A stretch of 64,000 bases of DNA, taken from Oscheius dolichura. Lineage: Eukaryota > Nematoda > Chromadorea > Rhabditida > Rhabditidae. Below, piece after piece: positions 11,744 through 25,950 of this stretch. Position 1 is the first letter of the stretch. Every line of letters starts with the position of its first letter. The stretch is from assembly GCA_932521035.1 (NCBI GenBank), contig OW051493.1, positions 9,632,001 to 9,696,000 of the forward strand. Reading direction: 5' to 3'. The notes beneath the pieces are model-generated. The model was not told the origin of the DNA, made no database searches, and worked only from the letters and a program-made list of their open reading frames with translations. The translations under genes were made by a program, and so were the position numbers.

Positions 11744-14155
11744 ATGTGCCACCTTTTACTCCTCCTTCTAATTCCCTCTTCCCTTTGTCGGATCCTCGAA
11801 TCCCGTGACCCCAAGGTGGATCCCCTCTCGCTTGACAACGTCGTCTCCAAAATTGTCGACTCCACAATGGACGATCTCCGTTTCCGGCTCCGGCAGGCTA
11901 TTTATGCCCTCGCTCTGCGGCAGGTTTCCTCATTCTTGGCTACCGTAATCCTTCTCTTTTTCTAGTCCGAAGTCCCGCCACAAAACCTCGACAAATATGA
12001 AGATTGGCTGCTGCAGGAGTTCATCTCCCAGATGAGGAAGCAATCGGACCCGGAGGAAGCGAACGGCTACCAGATGCCAGAGGCCAGCAGCCATACGATG
12101 TCCATCGCCCTGGAGACCCACACCTTGAATCCTCTTCTGGTTCAGAGGGACAAGAAACTCGTCACAGCCGCGGATCTAAGGATGATGGACGCCGTCGATC
12201 AGCCACTACTGGTCGGTTTTCCATTCGGGAACCAGGAAAAGGGGCTACAGTACCCGGGAACAGGTTTTGGCGATCCCAGTCCTCTTTTTGGTTTGGAAAG
12301 GCCGGGGCACGTAAATCTTTGACTCCTTGAGCCTATGCTTCTCTTATCGAATTTAACCAAAATGTAATGTTTTTCGCTGCGGGATCCGTTCGTGGTGGGA
12401 CCACAAGCAAGAGGTTGAGGGTTCGGTTCTTCCTTCGGTCAATGCCTTTTGACTATATCGTATTTTTGTATTGTTGCAAAATGTTTTCGCTGCGAGAATG
12501 TGGTTCTACAGGTGAGAGAGATTCTACGGGAGTAGGGACCCAACGGGAGGGCAAACTCTATGGAGGGGGGATTCTACGGGTGAGAGAGATTCTTCGGGAG
12601 AGGACTGTGGGGGAAAGGGATTCCACGGGAGATACGGGACACACGTCCAGCGCAGCCCCCCGAAGGGGGGGCGTTGCAGCTGGTAGATGATTAAAAAGGC
12701 TCGGTGTGTGGTTAGAAACCCGGAAACTCGTCGAGAAAACAGAACAAAAAACACATTGGATCACACTTTATTCGGTGTTGTGCTTTCTGTTGGTGAGCTT
12801 CAGCTGACCGCCTCCGAATGTGATTTTGCGTTGATTTTGAACTTGATTATTATATCCGTACTTTATTCGAAGTGGCTGATCAGTTGCCGGGAAGAGCTTC
12901 GAGTATCGAGTAGAGTGGCGCCGCTTCTGTCAGGGGGCCAGCAGCTGGCGGCGTCCGACCTTCTAGTGGGAGACGAGTAAGTACACTGACTATAGAAGGT
13001 AGTTTACGGGTCACAGTGGCTTTACACGGATGAAAACTGTTGAAATAACTCGGAATAACTCGAAAAATCAGATTTTTTAATCCCGGAGTAAGATTCCAAC
13101 GGCTTGGTTCTCGATAACCGGATCCCCTGCACCTGTAAAGTCTCGGCAAGACAGGGGTATAAAGGAGGAAAAGTTTTGTAACAGTTTTGAATAAAGATGA
13201 TCCTCAGCCGAGACTTTACGGGCGCCGGGGATTATCGCGGGCCGATCCGATTCAAACTACGGTAACTTGGGACCGTTCGGGGTAGCTTACCGGGGTTCAT
13301 ATCGTTGTCGTTGCCAATGCATTAGCATTCTTGACATCCTCCTGCATTTTATTCTTTTCCATCCTAATTTTTGGCTCGAAGTCAGAAATTGCGAAAAACT
13401 ATGGACGCGAGGGGTTTCGCATGAGGTTCGAAGCCGTTTCTGGACAATTTTTTCGGGGTTTCAGCTAAGTTGGGAGACAATATTGCTTCCTATGCTTTTC
13501 ATTACAGTAATCCAGTTCTCATTTCATTTTAAAACGCCTTTTTCTTTTTCCATCCCAAAACCCCTAAAGAGGGTTTCTAAGCCTTCAAGAGAAGCAAAAT
13601 AGTCCGGCGCGGGCTTCTTCAGCCCCCCAGAGAGGTTTGAAGACCGTTTCATTAAGAATTTTTAACGGGATCTTATTCTACACCTCAAAAACTATTATCC
13701 ACTCTTTTCCAGCTCATTTTTTACCATATTCTGCCAAAATTACGACTAAAACCGCGGGGTAATTGGAATTTTAGACGCTTCCTTGGGTTTCTGGGCCATT
13801 TTCCCGAATAAATCTGTAAGACTATCTTTTTCAGCTCTCCCGTAACCCCATTCCCCTCTGGGTCCTCCTGCTGACCGTCTCCTGCCTCACCGTCTTCTTC
13901 TTCATCATCTGTACCGCCCTTTGTATCCGCCGCAGGCGGAAGAAGACCCGCGTCCGTCTGCCTCGGCTCCCGGATCCGTTTACCATCTCCGGTAAGCTCC
14001 CCCAGCCTTAAATTAGTCCAAAATCTAGGTTTTTAGCCATCGGTCTGTCTCAAAATGGTCCCGGAGCGTTTTTAGACCGCCTCCGGGAGACAGAACGCGA
14101 CGGGGAGAGCCTCTGGACCATGGCCCCTTCGATGGAATCCGTTCGTCCGTTATAA
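11744..14155 (+). CDS. orphan single-pass type I membrane protein
   Basis: Exons 11744-11923, 11966-12211, 13835-13991 and 14037-14155 join in phase to 233 residues. The N-terminus MCHLLLLLLIPSSLC is a clear signal peptide. A polar helical ectodomain follows (about 17-140), then a membrane segment near 146-168 (WVLLLTVSCLTVFFFIICTA) and a stop-transfer run CIRRRRKKTR. The short cytoplasmic tail ends in SVRPL. I recognise no domain. The start is chosen because it opens the signal peptide and a CTAG acceptor-like site lies just upstream. Intron 2 (1.6 kb) carries a hairpin repeat. An AATAAA follows the stop. It is convergent with the catalase gene, with only 91 bp between the two stop codons. 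Confidence 0.7.
13119..13231. repeat. family-A hairpin element, long-arm subtype
   Basis: CACCTGTAAAGTCTCGGCA arm, interior TTTTGTAACAGTTTTGAATA, inverted arm with one change; in intron 2 of the orphan membrane gene. Confidence 0.85.
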
Positions 14156-14177
14156 TCCAGGTCCCGAAGAGAATACT

Positions 14178-14183
14178 AATAAA
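14178..14183 (+). terminator. polyadenylation signal AATAAA
   Basis: AATAAA 23 nt after the stop of the orphan membrane-protein gene, inside the 91-bp convergent spacer shared with catalase. Confidence 0.6.
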
Positions 14184-14246
14184 TACAGTTCATTAAGTAC
14201 TAGATACAATTCGATTTAAAACTGGGGGAAAAGGCGGGAAAACCTT

Positions 14247-16954
<2,708 letters not shown>

Positions 16955-17111
16955 TTTCTGAATAGATACACGTTTATTTCATAATATCCCAAAAAAATTA
17001 GAAGAAAAGACTAAAAATCTGGGAAGAGTAAGGGGGAAAGGGGGCCAGGAGAGGAGGAGACTATTCGGCGGGGAAAAAGTTCATTATAGGCAGATTTTAA
17101 TTTCAGGACCA
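16955..17111. other. spacer between catalase start and the candidate small gene
   Basis: Read on the minus strand it ends with AATAAACGTGTATCTATTCAG directly before the catalase start, so a poly(A) signal-like hexamer and a splice acceptor lie side by side. This is the arrangement expected of closely spaced nematode operon genes, but neither site is proven. Confidence 0.35.
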
Positions 17112-18682
17112 TCAGAAAAAAAGAAGAAAATCCGTCTCCGGTATAATTGACGCTTTTGTCGCAGTTTGAGCAAATTTGGCGCGTCTCGCGGCTGACACCC
17201 CTCCGGTGGAGCTTCCCAAGAGCTTGGTAGCGGCCAGCACCTGGAAAAAGACACTGGGGTGTTTAAAGGGCTGTCTACCCCCAGCTAGAAAGAATTTGTC
17301 CCTTTTTGAACCATAAAAAGCTGGGTAAATTAACTTCTAACCCGGCGTCGCCTTTGGAAAGAGAAGCAGGCACTTGGGTCGGCAGAGGTCAAAGAGCCGC
17401 GAGTAGGGCAGGATTTTTAAAATAAAAATAGAGGCGGACAACTTTTAGGGAATTTGAGAAAGGCTTCTAGAGGATCTTTACCCCAAAAAGTCAGAAAAAG
17501 CCTGAAGCAAAGGTCAAGGAGAGAGAGGAGGACAGCCGCCAATTTTCCAAGGGGGAAGGGGGATTGTAGGAAGAAGAATGTCCCCCGGTGCCCTCTGCCC
17601 CCTCCGTTTATATAAGCATTTGCTACGTGAGGAAGAGTAAGGAATTTTTGGATGATTTCACGACTTGGAGGATTTCGACAGGGGGACCTCCCCGGGGCGG
17701 AGTTGTCATCATCGCCGCCCGGGAACAGCAAAGACCGCCTCCCTGCCTCCAGGTGGTGTGTTGTGGGCCGGCCGGGAAGGGGGGAGAGGGGCGAAGAAGA
17801 AGAGAGTGTTTGATAGCGAAGGGTTCGAGCGATAAGGGGCAATACGATCAAAATACAGAAACAATCAATTGGGGGAGAAAAGGGGCAGGGGAGGATGGAA
17901 CGCGCGGACTCTACTGCCAAGACTAGAGAAGTCGCGTCGGGGAGGACGAGGGTGATTGGCGGTAATTATAAAATGGCATTTGGAAAGTCAAAAGCGAAAA
18001 ATAGAGGAGTGAAACCTGATTTTATGACCATTTTTTGACTGAGGAAAGGATGACAAGAGGTGTTCTTTGTACTCTCCTTGGCGAATAGAGACTATTGAGG
18101 ACTGCCAAGAGGAATTTGGACCAGTAAGGCGCATTTTTGGAGGAAGACTGCCAGCTTGGCACTTTTTCGATGTAATAGGCGCTATCCACTAATTACAGTA
18201 TGCCAAATATTGTTAAATTCTGCACCGAAAAAGGACAAAACTGGCGCGCGCATTGGAAATGCGCCTTACTGGCCTGACCTGGTGACAGCCCCAAGGTTGA
18301 CTTTTCCCCGATTTTTTGAGTTCCACAATATTTGGTATACTGTAATTAATGTAAAATCTTTGGGGCCAGGTCCCGAGTTATAGGTTAGGGGGTGGGAAAC
18401 CAGGCGCGGGCCAGTAAGGCGCATTGTCGGTGCAGACGCGCGGCTTTGCACTTTCCCGGTGCAAGAGTTCTACAATATTTGGAATACAGTAATTAATGTG
18501 TCCTACCCCTCCGGAAAAGGTTCACAATTGGCAATAGTTCCCCAAAATGAGGATTCCCGACCCGGAAGCGGCGGTTGACAGACAGACAGTCGTCGTTCGC
18601 TCACCTGCGGAGCGACGGCCTTATAATCTGGCGGACAACAGCAATAACAACGGCGAAGCCCATTCATCTCTTCCTCGTTCAT
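17112..18682 (-). CDS. possible 68-residue cysteine-containing protein
   Basis: Two minus-strand exons, 18682-18605 and 17240-17112, join in phase 0 across a 1.36-kb intron (donor GTGAGC, acceptor TTTTTCCAG). The product starts MNEEEMNGLRRCYCCCPP and continues with a Ser/Ala/Lys-rich half ending DFLLFF. A TTTTCAG acceptor lies upstream of the start codon, which would suit trans-splicing. I recognise no family. The in-phase join and good splice sites favour a real gene; the small size, long intron and lack of homology argue for caution. It lies upstream of catalase on the same strand and could share a transcript. Confidence 0.4.
18111..18283. repeat. family-B hairpin element
   Basis: CCAGTAAGGCGCATTTTTGG to AATGCGCCTTACTGGCCTG, central ATTACAGTATGCCAAATATT. 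Confidence 0.82.
18401..18496. repeat. family-B partial element
   Basis: Left half only, beginning GGGCCAGTAAGGCGCATTG and reaching the central AATATTTGGAATACAGTAAT; 120 bp from the 18111 copy. Confidence 0.75.
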
Positions 18683-19734
18683 GTTCCCCTCATCCTGCCG
18701 GTCCCTGAAAACATGTCTCTTCCTCCTCCTCCATGGGGTTGACTAATGCCCCCCAGTTCGCTTTGATGATGAGGTTACTGACAAATTACTTTGTTGTGGG
18801 GCGAAGTGTTCGGAGCCTGGAGGGGGCAGAGGGAAACAGGTCCTCTCTCCTCACCACACAGCCTAGTTGACTGCTGGGACAGGGGACCGGGGGCAATAGT
18901 AAAAAATACAGTTCATTAGGAAGAAAAGAGAAGAGAACAATACGGACTGATTAGCCAAGCAGGGGATTGTGTTTCTCTAGGGGGAACTGGAGCGAGAAAG
19001 GGCGCCTATCAGGTATCCGCCTTTGAAGGCGAAGGACGAGGAGGAATTAATAAGGAGGACTAGTCGTAATGATGAACTCTGTTGTGATCATGTTAGATCA
19101 GGCTGGTGTGGGTCCCAAAAGAGGCCGTCCGCTTTCTATGGTAAATTTCACGAGTTACGGGCGTTTTTATACGCGCCGGTCCCCAATGGCGCAATGCGCT
19201 TCGGCAGGTCGCGCGCTCAGAAGGTTACGGGTTCGACTCCCGTCGCGGTCAAACATTTTTGCTTTTTAGTTTTACGTCTATTAACCTAAATACCCGTCTC
19301 GGAAGCACACTACGAGCTCAGAACTTCTGTAAAGCGGAAAAGAACAGAGTACGGACCTTGCCCCACACCGACCCGGCTTCCTAGTCCCTTCCGTATCCAA
19401 CAATTTGAAACTTTTCTCAGTCGTGAGAACATCATACAATTGTCAAATATGACATCACACTTTTTATTGGTTACTGTAGCTGAAAGGGGCTTTGAATAAA
19501 GTTTGACGGCTTCTTTACTCGCTCCATTTGAATATAGCCAAAGATGCCCTCGCTCCAACGCCCCCTTTTCTGACTTTACTCTTTTACGAAACCCCCCTTT
19601 TTTCAAATTACAGTATCCTCACAACTTGACATAATAAACTTTGTTACGTTGTGTAGTCGTTACTCGCCTTGTACTTTCCCAAACTCTCCACCTGGTTTTA
19701 TTCGATGACTCTATTGTTTCAGCTTCATTACAAT
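18683..19734. other. intergenic spacer
   Basis: About 1 kb with a tRNA-like sequence at 19181-19251 and TACTGTA-type motifs. No coding exon is convincing. Confidence 0.5.
19181..19251 (+). repeat. tRNA(Arg)-like sequence
   Basis: AATGGCGCAATGCGC and AGAAGGTTACGGGTTCGACT resemble the D and T arms of animal tRNA-Arg, but the acceptor stem does not pair, so I call it tRNA-derived rather than a functional tRNA. Confidence 0.6.
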
Positions 19735-19923
19735 ATGAGCCTCCTGGATATAGCTATCACCTGCCAGACTCTCTGCACCATCATCTCCACCTTCCTAGAC
19801 CTTGTCCTACTGTATCTCATCCTCTTCCACACGAAATGTAACATGGGCTTCTATAAATATCTTCTGGCTGGCTATGCCGTCTTCGAGATGTTATTCCGCA
19901 TAGCTGTGTTTATTGGGATGCCG
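19735..19923 (+). pseudogene. nematode 7TM chemoreceptor (str-like) fragment
   Basis: An open exon of 63 residues ending at a GTAAGT donor contains two hydrophobic segments and FHTKCNMGFYKYLLAGYAV, which resembles the first intracellular loop and TM2 of nematode Str-type serpentine chemoreceptors (ligand-binding receptors of sensory neurons). The remaining five membrane segments are not found before the next gene at 20789; a hydrophobic open stretch at 20273-20420 could be another remnant. I read this as a truncated or decayed receptor. A fast-evolving intact gene with unrecognised exons is the alternative. Confidence 0.5.
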
Positions 19924-19975
19924 GTAAGTTATAGCAGCTGTGTTTTCTATTAGTCACTGTTCACACGTTTTGGTA

Positions 19976-20198
19976 CATCCAACGTATTAAAAGCGGTCAA
20001 GCGAGTTGTTAATAACCCTCTCCCACGAGGATGTTGACGTTGTTACAGGTCGGCCGAGGCCACAATAATAATGTAATATGTACTGGCTCCCAAAATGCCA
20101 GCCATCTCCGCATGCCCCTCATTGTCTTGGAATCGGACAACATCCTCGTGGGAGAGGGTTATTAATAACTCACTTGACCGCTTTTAATACGTTGGATG
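19976..20198. repeat. long inverted repeat with about 61-bp arms
   Basis: 19976-20037 and 20138-20198 are near-perfect reverse complements (two or three mismatches) around a loop of about 100 bp. Arms contain TATTAAAAGCGGTCAAG and CCCTCTCCCACGAGG. It lies downstream of the chemoreceptor exon and would fold into a strong hairpin if transcribed. Confidence 0.85.
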
Positions 20199-20390
20199 TG
20201 TGGGACCAGCCTTCCTCAAAGTCCCGCAGCGGAGATGCGCCGCGAAATTTGAACTCGTGAAATATCCGCAGGAAGCGGACTATACTCTCCTTTTTTGCTT
20301 TCCATCAAATTCTCTCCACCCGTCTCTCTACTGCGTCTTTCCTTGGTCTCTGTGGCGTTTTTCTCTACCCAGGGAATGAGTACCTCCTAG

Positions 20391-20543
20391 CAGCATCAGT
20401 GGCCCGTGCTCCACACAGGAACCTGTGACCGACTCTTCCGACTAGAAACAACCGCCGGTCCGGGATATACGGCCGACGACGGGCTAAAATGGCAAGACGT
20501 CCCCGAGCAATTCATCGACTTCCTCGCCCAAATTAAGTGCTAG
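20391..20543 (+). CDS. possible terminal exon of unknown gene
   Basis: After a CCTAG acceptor the frame is open for 50 residues, including GPGYTADDGLKWQDVPEQF, and stops at TAG followed at once by ATAATAAAAT, a poly(A)-signal-like sequence. I do not recognise it. It may be the last exon of a gene whose earlier exons are lost in the chemoreceptor/hairpin interval, or a chance frame. Confidence 0.25.
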   Translation, partial: QHQWPVLHTGTCDRLFRLETTAGPGYTADDGLKWQDVPEQFIDFLAQIKC

Positions 20544-20788
20544 ATAATAAAATATTTCTTGCTTTGTCTGCTCTAAACCTCCCGCTTCTCTCCCCTCGAG
20601 ACCTTCTGGAGTTCTTCCTCCTTCTTGGAAACTCGTCTTACTGTAGAACGACGCCCTGAAGAAGACATTTAATTGCCTGCTGGAGCCAGCCAGCTCCCCT
20701 GGATCCAGCAGCTGTCCCTCCCAAATGCGCGACAACGTCACCGTAGCAACCGGGCGTCCTCTTCCAGCAGCCGCCTTCCCCTGGTGAA

Positions 20789-23700
20789 ATGTCCCTCTTC
20801 GGGAAGATTGCCTCCCTCGACGAGATACTTGCCCGGCTGCCTCAATTTCAAATTCAAGTATTTATTTCCAGTTCTTGAAATTTTGATTATTTAGGTAGAG
20901 AAACTCGAAGAGGAGGAGAGCCAACTGGAAAGGGGAGGAGGCACAAGGGGCAGTTTTAATAAACGGTGCCAGGAACTGGCTAGACAGGTACTTTTCAATC
21001 ATTTTTTGCCGTTTATAAAATCCACGGGATGGCCTTTATCTGGCGTATGGGTCCTGAAGAGAATATATACGGGAAAAAAAGAAAAGTGACCTGAGATTGG
21101 AGGAATCGCGCGGTTCAAACCCACGGAGCGCGCTTGGGACCCTTGGCGGCGGAACTCCCCTCCAATTCGGGTCAACAAATTTACTTTCTAAAAATCTGAG
21201 AAAGTAGTTTGTACAGAATTTTCTAAGGAGTCGGGTAATACAAAATTCTTTAAAAAAAACCCAAATATATGAATCCATGGTGGCGATTTGAAGAGCCCCC
21301 GCAGCTCCCCTTAGCCCGTCATAAAGCAAGAGGAAAAGAATGGTGACCCAGGGGTTAAAAATGCCGATTTCTAAAAAGTATTAGCTACATCTTGTAGATA
21401 ATTGTTTCCTCTATTAGGTGGTACCAAATGTTCCACAATATTCAGTTTTTCAGATTAGTGACCAGCGGCAAAAGGTGGACAAGACCCGGGGGAGCGAGTC
21501 GACACGCGCCGCCGCTATAATGAGCCTCGACGACTTCCAGGTGATATTTATCCTCCTCCTCTAGTTGTCAACATTACAATTTTCCAGAGGAGACTCTATT
21601 CTATGGCTCCGGAACGAGCCAGTACTTCGAGATCCTCCGCTAATTCAGCCGAGCCAAGAGAGGATGATGTTACACCGTGGGCCCCCCAATTTACAGTCAG
21701 AATTTTCGTTTCAGGACCTCTGGAAGCCACCCCCTTCAGGCTACGAGGCGGCCGTCGATGTATGATGATTACCAGTCTTCTTCTGACGAGGAAAGCGCCG
21801 CCAAGACGGTTCTTCCCGCTCTAACCGAGGAAGAATCCAGTGGAACACCGCCGACCCCTGCCCCCCGACGGGTAGAAGTTCAACCAGCTTCTCGGGGGCC
21901 CATTACCCAGGTTCAAAGGAGAGGAAAACCACTAGCTGAAAAGAAAACGTCCTCTTCCATTGAAGACGAAGAACCAGCTCCTAAAGTAGGCTAATTTTAA
22001 ACGTTACAGTAGGATTTCTTCAGCCACCCCGATCTACGAGCCCTGGAGTCGTGGAGGGGAATAGATTCGCGGCTTTGGCTGATTTAAACCCTCAAGAAAA
22101 GGGAGATTTACCACTGAAAAAGGGGCAAATTGTACAGATTCTCATGACCAGGTCAGTTTGGGGGTTGCGCGCGCCCGCACCCGTAAAATCTCGGCAGCGC
22201 GCGCTATTGGTATTCTAGTTAACCGGATTCTTAGCTGACCGGATTCTTTAGACCTGACGGCTGGTGGAAAGCGATGAACGAAAAAGGAGAGCAGGGAATG
22301 GTTCCGAAGACCTATCTCCAGCATATTGTACCGGAAGAAATTGAAGAAATTGGTCCAATGAGGAGGGAAATAGACAGGATAGCTGATGAAAGGGACAGAG
22401 AAAAGCAAAGAAGTCTGGAAAGGGATAAACAAGAGATAGAAGAAAAGAGACGAGAAGTCGAGGCGGCTAGGAGACAATTGGAAGCGGATCGTCGGACCCA
22501 GCAGCGGGAAATGTTACGGCAAATGGAAGAGGAGAAGGAACGATTGAAAGAGGAACACATGCAGTCGTTACTGGCTCAGAAACAAGGACAGATAGAGGAA
22601 TCGAAGCTGCCCAGACCGACTATAAGACCCCCCTTGGCTCCGCTACGGGCGCCAGTAACCTGTCTGGGAGACGCGCTTCGAACGGATTCACATCTCACCT
22701 TCCAATGCCATCTGACACCGAGATTGAGCCACTCGAATCTGGCATTTCATGATCTCTTTTGGAATTATGAAACGGATAAGGTAAGGAATATGGTAGATCC
22801 CAAAATTGGGGAGATGAAAGGCAAACCAAGTCCGTGCCAGTAAGGTGCATTTTGGGGAACCTTGGCGCTTTTTCGGTGCAATAGTCCCAATGTACTAGTT
22901 ACAATATGCCAAAGAGTATAGGCCTATTGCACCAAAAAAGCGCAAAGCTGGTGCACTTCGCCCGAAAATGCGCCTTACTGGCCCGGGCCTGGTTTGCCGC
23001 CCTAATTCTAGCCATTTTCTTGAATTTTCGCGTATTTTCTCTTCGAGACCTTGATATTTACTGACTCTGGGATGACTGTAACTTATTTCCTAGTAATTTT
23101 CCTACTTCTACCAATAAATAAGGGAAAATCTTGCTCCATACCCCGATATTGCGGGATTTCCTTGAAAGCTCGGGGATTTTCGCTACAGGACTCATTTATC
23201 TTGTTCTTCCCATCAAAAACCCCTCAATTTCAGCTCCGAAAGAGACGAGTAACGGTGTCCAAGGTCATTCGCCTTGTCCGGCTCGAGTCCATGCCCACTG
23301 TTGAATTGGGACTAATCAGAATCGCCCTCTACGACCAAAGCAAAAAGACTGGCCGCCAGATAGTCAGCAATGTTCACACCATCAAGGCCCAGGTTAAAAA
23401 TGGCACGTGGATCTTTCTCAACAGGGTACCGTAACCCTAGCAGTCCTTTAATTATGGAATTTTTAGACAGACACGGCGACTTCTGGCATAGAATTGGGAG
23501 AATTCAACGTGAGATCCAATTACCGTATGGTTGACGTCGTTCTCCTTTTGGAGGCATCAATTGTGGAGAAATTTGAAGTTGGCGCGCTATTCATTTTCCC
23601 GCTAAATTTGAAATTTTAGGCGGGATTCCGGGAAAAAACGGTGGGAATTGTCAAGATACCAATAATGGGCAATAACGGCGAAACCTGCCTGATTAATAAG

Positions 23701-24833
23701 TATCGTAACCATTTAATAGAAATATTATCGTTCCAGGACCTATTCTGACTATCTTCTAAGCGAGAATATCTTCCAAAAGGGCTCGGAAGTGAAGCGGACG
23801 AATAGCCGGATTTATTTCAAAATAACCGATGTTACAAAGGATAATATACCGTATGTTGAGTTAGTTTTTTACTAGAAAAAGGGAAAAGGAGAAGTTTAGC
23901 TCGATGCCGGATGTTCTGATCTTCAATCCGATGTATTTACAGCAGATGTATTTCTATAGGAGAAGAGCAGGGACTGTGCTGATCAGGGACAGGGACAATC
24001 CGATGAATGCCGGTAAGTCAGGGGCTCAAAATGGAGAGGGAAGGTCCTGAACCGCCAACTCGGGGAATAGGGACTTTCAGAGAGCTCTAGGACCCACGTT
24101 TAACTAATATATGGATTACTGTAGCTTTAGAATAACCTTCAAAGGGTCAAAATTGGATAAATATGGGTAAAGCCGCTCCGAAAGGGATCAAATTAGGTCC
24201 CGAACAGAAATTTTTGACTCTAGATGGTCCTAACACGCTCTGAAATCCGTAGGGAACTTTAGAATGGGTTACTGTACTGGAAAAGGATCCCCACAGCCAA
24301 ATTTTTGCCAATTTTTTCCCATTTTCGCCATTAGATGTGATTACTGTGGAATTCTGTGGGTCCTGAAGCTATAAGACCTTTAAAAGATCCTGCACAAGTG
24401 TAAAATAACCTAATTTTAAAGAAATAATATCGGATCCCCTCCTGGCCGTCTTCCCGGCGATTGCTGACCAACCAGACCTGATGGATCTCCTGAATACCAT
24501 GTTCAAATCCAAGTATAAATCGGCAAAGGCGGTAATTTCCCCTATTTTCTTCTTTTACGACAAATTCAGAAGAAAGCCGAACCCGAGCAGGCCATGGACT
24601 TCTTCCAGGTATTTATGAATACCGTATTCTGTATCCATAATACCGCGATAATGCCGGATTACTGTATCTGGAACGAGGGCGCCCTGAAGGAGCGGCAGAA
24701 GGCCTTCGAGAAGTGTATTGAAATGCTCAAAGAGTACAAGACAGCCTCCCGTTATCTACTAACCGTTACCAGCCGACCTATCAATATTTATGACTACTCT
24801 TTCAACCTACTAGGACCCCATGCTTTGGACTAG
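20789..24833 (+). CDS. nphp-1: nephrocystin-1 homologue (ciliary transition zone)
   Basis: Scaffold protein of the ciliary transition zone, working with nephrocystin-4 in sensory neurons. Exons: 20789-20857, 20895-20987, 21454-21540, 21588-21676, 21715-21985, 22024-22151, 22252-22780, 23234-23425, 23467-23577, 23620-23699, 23737-23850, 23900-24012, 24422-24531, 24570-24833; phases agree and give 749 residues (human about 730). Order: N-terminal coiled coil, acidic Ser/Glu/Pro-rich linker, SH3 domain near 218-270 ([37 protein letters not shown]), a charged Arg/Glu coiled coil near 278-350 that is more prominent than in vertebrates, then the nephrocystin homology region with [11 protein letters not shown], a PDLMDLL block and a C-terminal YDYSFNLLG. 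The exon at 22252 follows a hairpin-repeat half site in its upstream intron. Confidence 0.93.
22171..22198. repeat. family-A half element
   Basis: Only the left arm CACCCGTAAAATCTCGGCAG remains, in the short nephrocystin-1 intron before the second SH3 exon. Confidence 0.75.
22820..23001. repeat. family-B hairpin element
   Basis: GCAAACCAAGTCCGTGCCAG to CTGGCCCGGGCCTGGTTTGC, in the nephrocystin-1 intron after the coiled-coil exon. Confidence 0.82.
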
Positions 24834-25207
24834 ATCCCTTTTTAAAATTTTAACCCATTTTCAACGGAATATTCGCAGTTTTCGCCCTGTCGTTGTGGTA
24901 CCCATAGGCAAAACTGTGAATTTATACCGTATTCAACGAAAAATCCGAGAGAAAATCGCGATTTTTCCCTTGAAAATGGATCCGAAATTCTCTGCGCCCG
25001 CACCCGTAAAATCTCGGCAGCGAAATAGATTGGAAAGGCGCCCGGCAGAATAACCAGCCATTTCGCTGCCGAGATTTTACGGGCGCGGGCGCGCGCCATT
25101 TCTTCCCGTCTTTCAACCTCTACTGCTCATTTTTCTCATTCAACACTGTCAAATCCATTTTATTTCACTGCCAACCGACATAACTCGTTATATAAATAAA
25201 AATTCGA
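24834..25207. other. convergent spacer
   Basis: 374 bp between the stop codons of nephrocystin-1 and the acyl-CoA-binding protein. It holds one complete hairpin element (24993-25092) and otherwise AT-rich UTR-like sequence. Confidence 0.6.
24993..25092. repeat. family-A hairpin element
   Basis: Arms GCGCCCGCACCCGTAAAATC and its inverted copy, between convergent genes. Confidence 0.88.
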
Positions 25208-25630
25208 CTAATAATCAACGCTCCAGACCTTGCTATTCCACTTGGTTCTGGTGATTCCTCTCTGGTAGAGACGTATCATCTCCTCGGCGTATTTCACATA
25301 TTCCAGGCGGCATTTCTCCTCGGATTTGCCTTTTTGGCCGGCCCAGCTGTCATATTTCTTCGAAGGAAAGGGTTCTGATGGCTTCGCTTGAAAGATAAAA
25401 TAACTTAAAGGAGGGAAAATGGATTACGGTAGACGTCAACTGGAGGGATATCGCCATGGATGGCTTGTTTATAAAGTCCGTAGAGGACCAGCTTTTCCCG
25501 GTCGGTTGGAGCCGATTTCAGCCGTCTCATCTCTTCGGCGGCGACTTCAAACGTCATCCCGGTCCATTTCTTTAAAAAAATAACATAAAAACGGGGGAAA
25601 TTAAACCTGTTCCAGTTCGCTGAGGGGCAT
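25208..25630 (-). CDS. acyl-CoA-binding protein
   Basis: Binds long-chain acyl-CoA esters and carries them between lipid enzymes in the cytosol. Minus-strand exons 25630-25607, 25569-25428 and 25386-25208 join to 114 residues, slightly longer than the usual 86-90 because of a C-terminal extension. Visible ACBP signatures: [20 protein letters not shown], the YGLYKQA..GD block that contacts the CoA, and [20 protein letters not shown]. Tail is [11 protein letters not shown]. The second donor lies inside a TACCGTAATCC motif. Nematodes have several paralogues; I cannot tell which this is. Confidence 0.9.
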
Positions 25631-25830
25631 GGCAGGGGGCTAGGGGCCGATGGCTGGTAATAATGGTCCCCTGCTCCCGTCGCCGGTCGTTTTATAGCCC
25701 GTCCGGGGGTCAAAATTACCCCCAATTCCCCCGGCTCCCGACTAATAAAAATCTAATAATTTTGCCCTTCCAGGACAGGTGTTTTTTGTTTTTTTCCTCC
25801 GACGGCTCTCTTTCAATCGCCTCGACCCCC

Positions 25831-25950
25831 GATAGTCCGATCCCCTGCACCCGTAAAGTCTCGGCAGCGGTACCATCTTTATTCTAAATTGGTACAAAAC
25901 TCTGCCGCCTTTGTCTTGCCGAGACTTTACGGGTGCAGGAGTTCGGACGA
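25831..25950. repeat. family-A hairpin element, long-arm subtype
   Basis: CGATAGTCCGATCCCCTGCA outer arm; upstream of ACBP. Confidence 0.85.

Noticed and set aside
17417..17920. 167-codon minus-strand frame upstream of catalase
   Set aside because: Low-complexity Pro/Leu/Ser/Arg sequence from a G/A-rich tract, with an equally long frame on the other strand; lies inside the intron of the candidate small gene.
19181..19251. Functional tRNA-Arg gene
   Set aside because: T arm and both promoter boxes look right, but the acceptor stem does not pair and no clear anticodon loop can be drawn.
21677..21714. A 19-nt intron (GTCAGA to TTTCAG) in nephrocystin-1
   Set aside because: Too short for nematode splicing and wrong in phase; the donor at 21677 gives a 38-nt intron and keeps the downstream frame.
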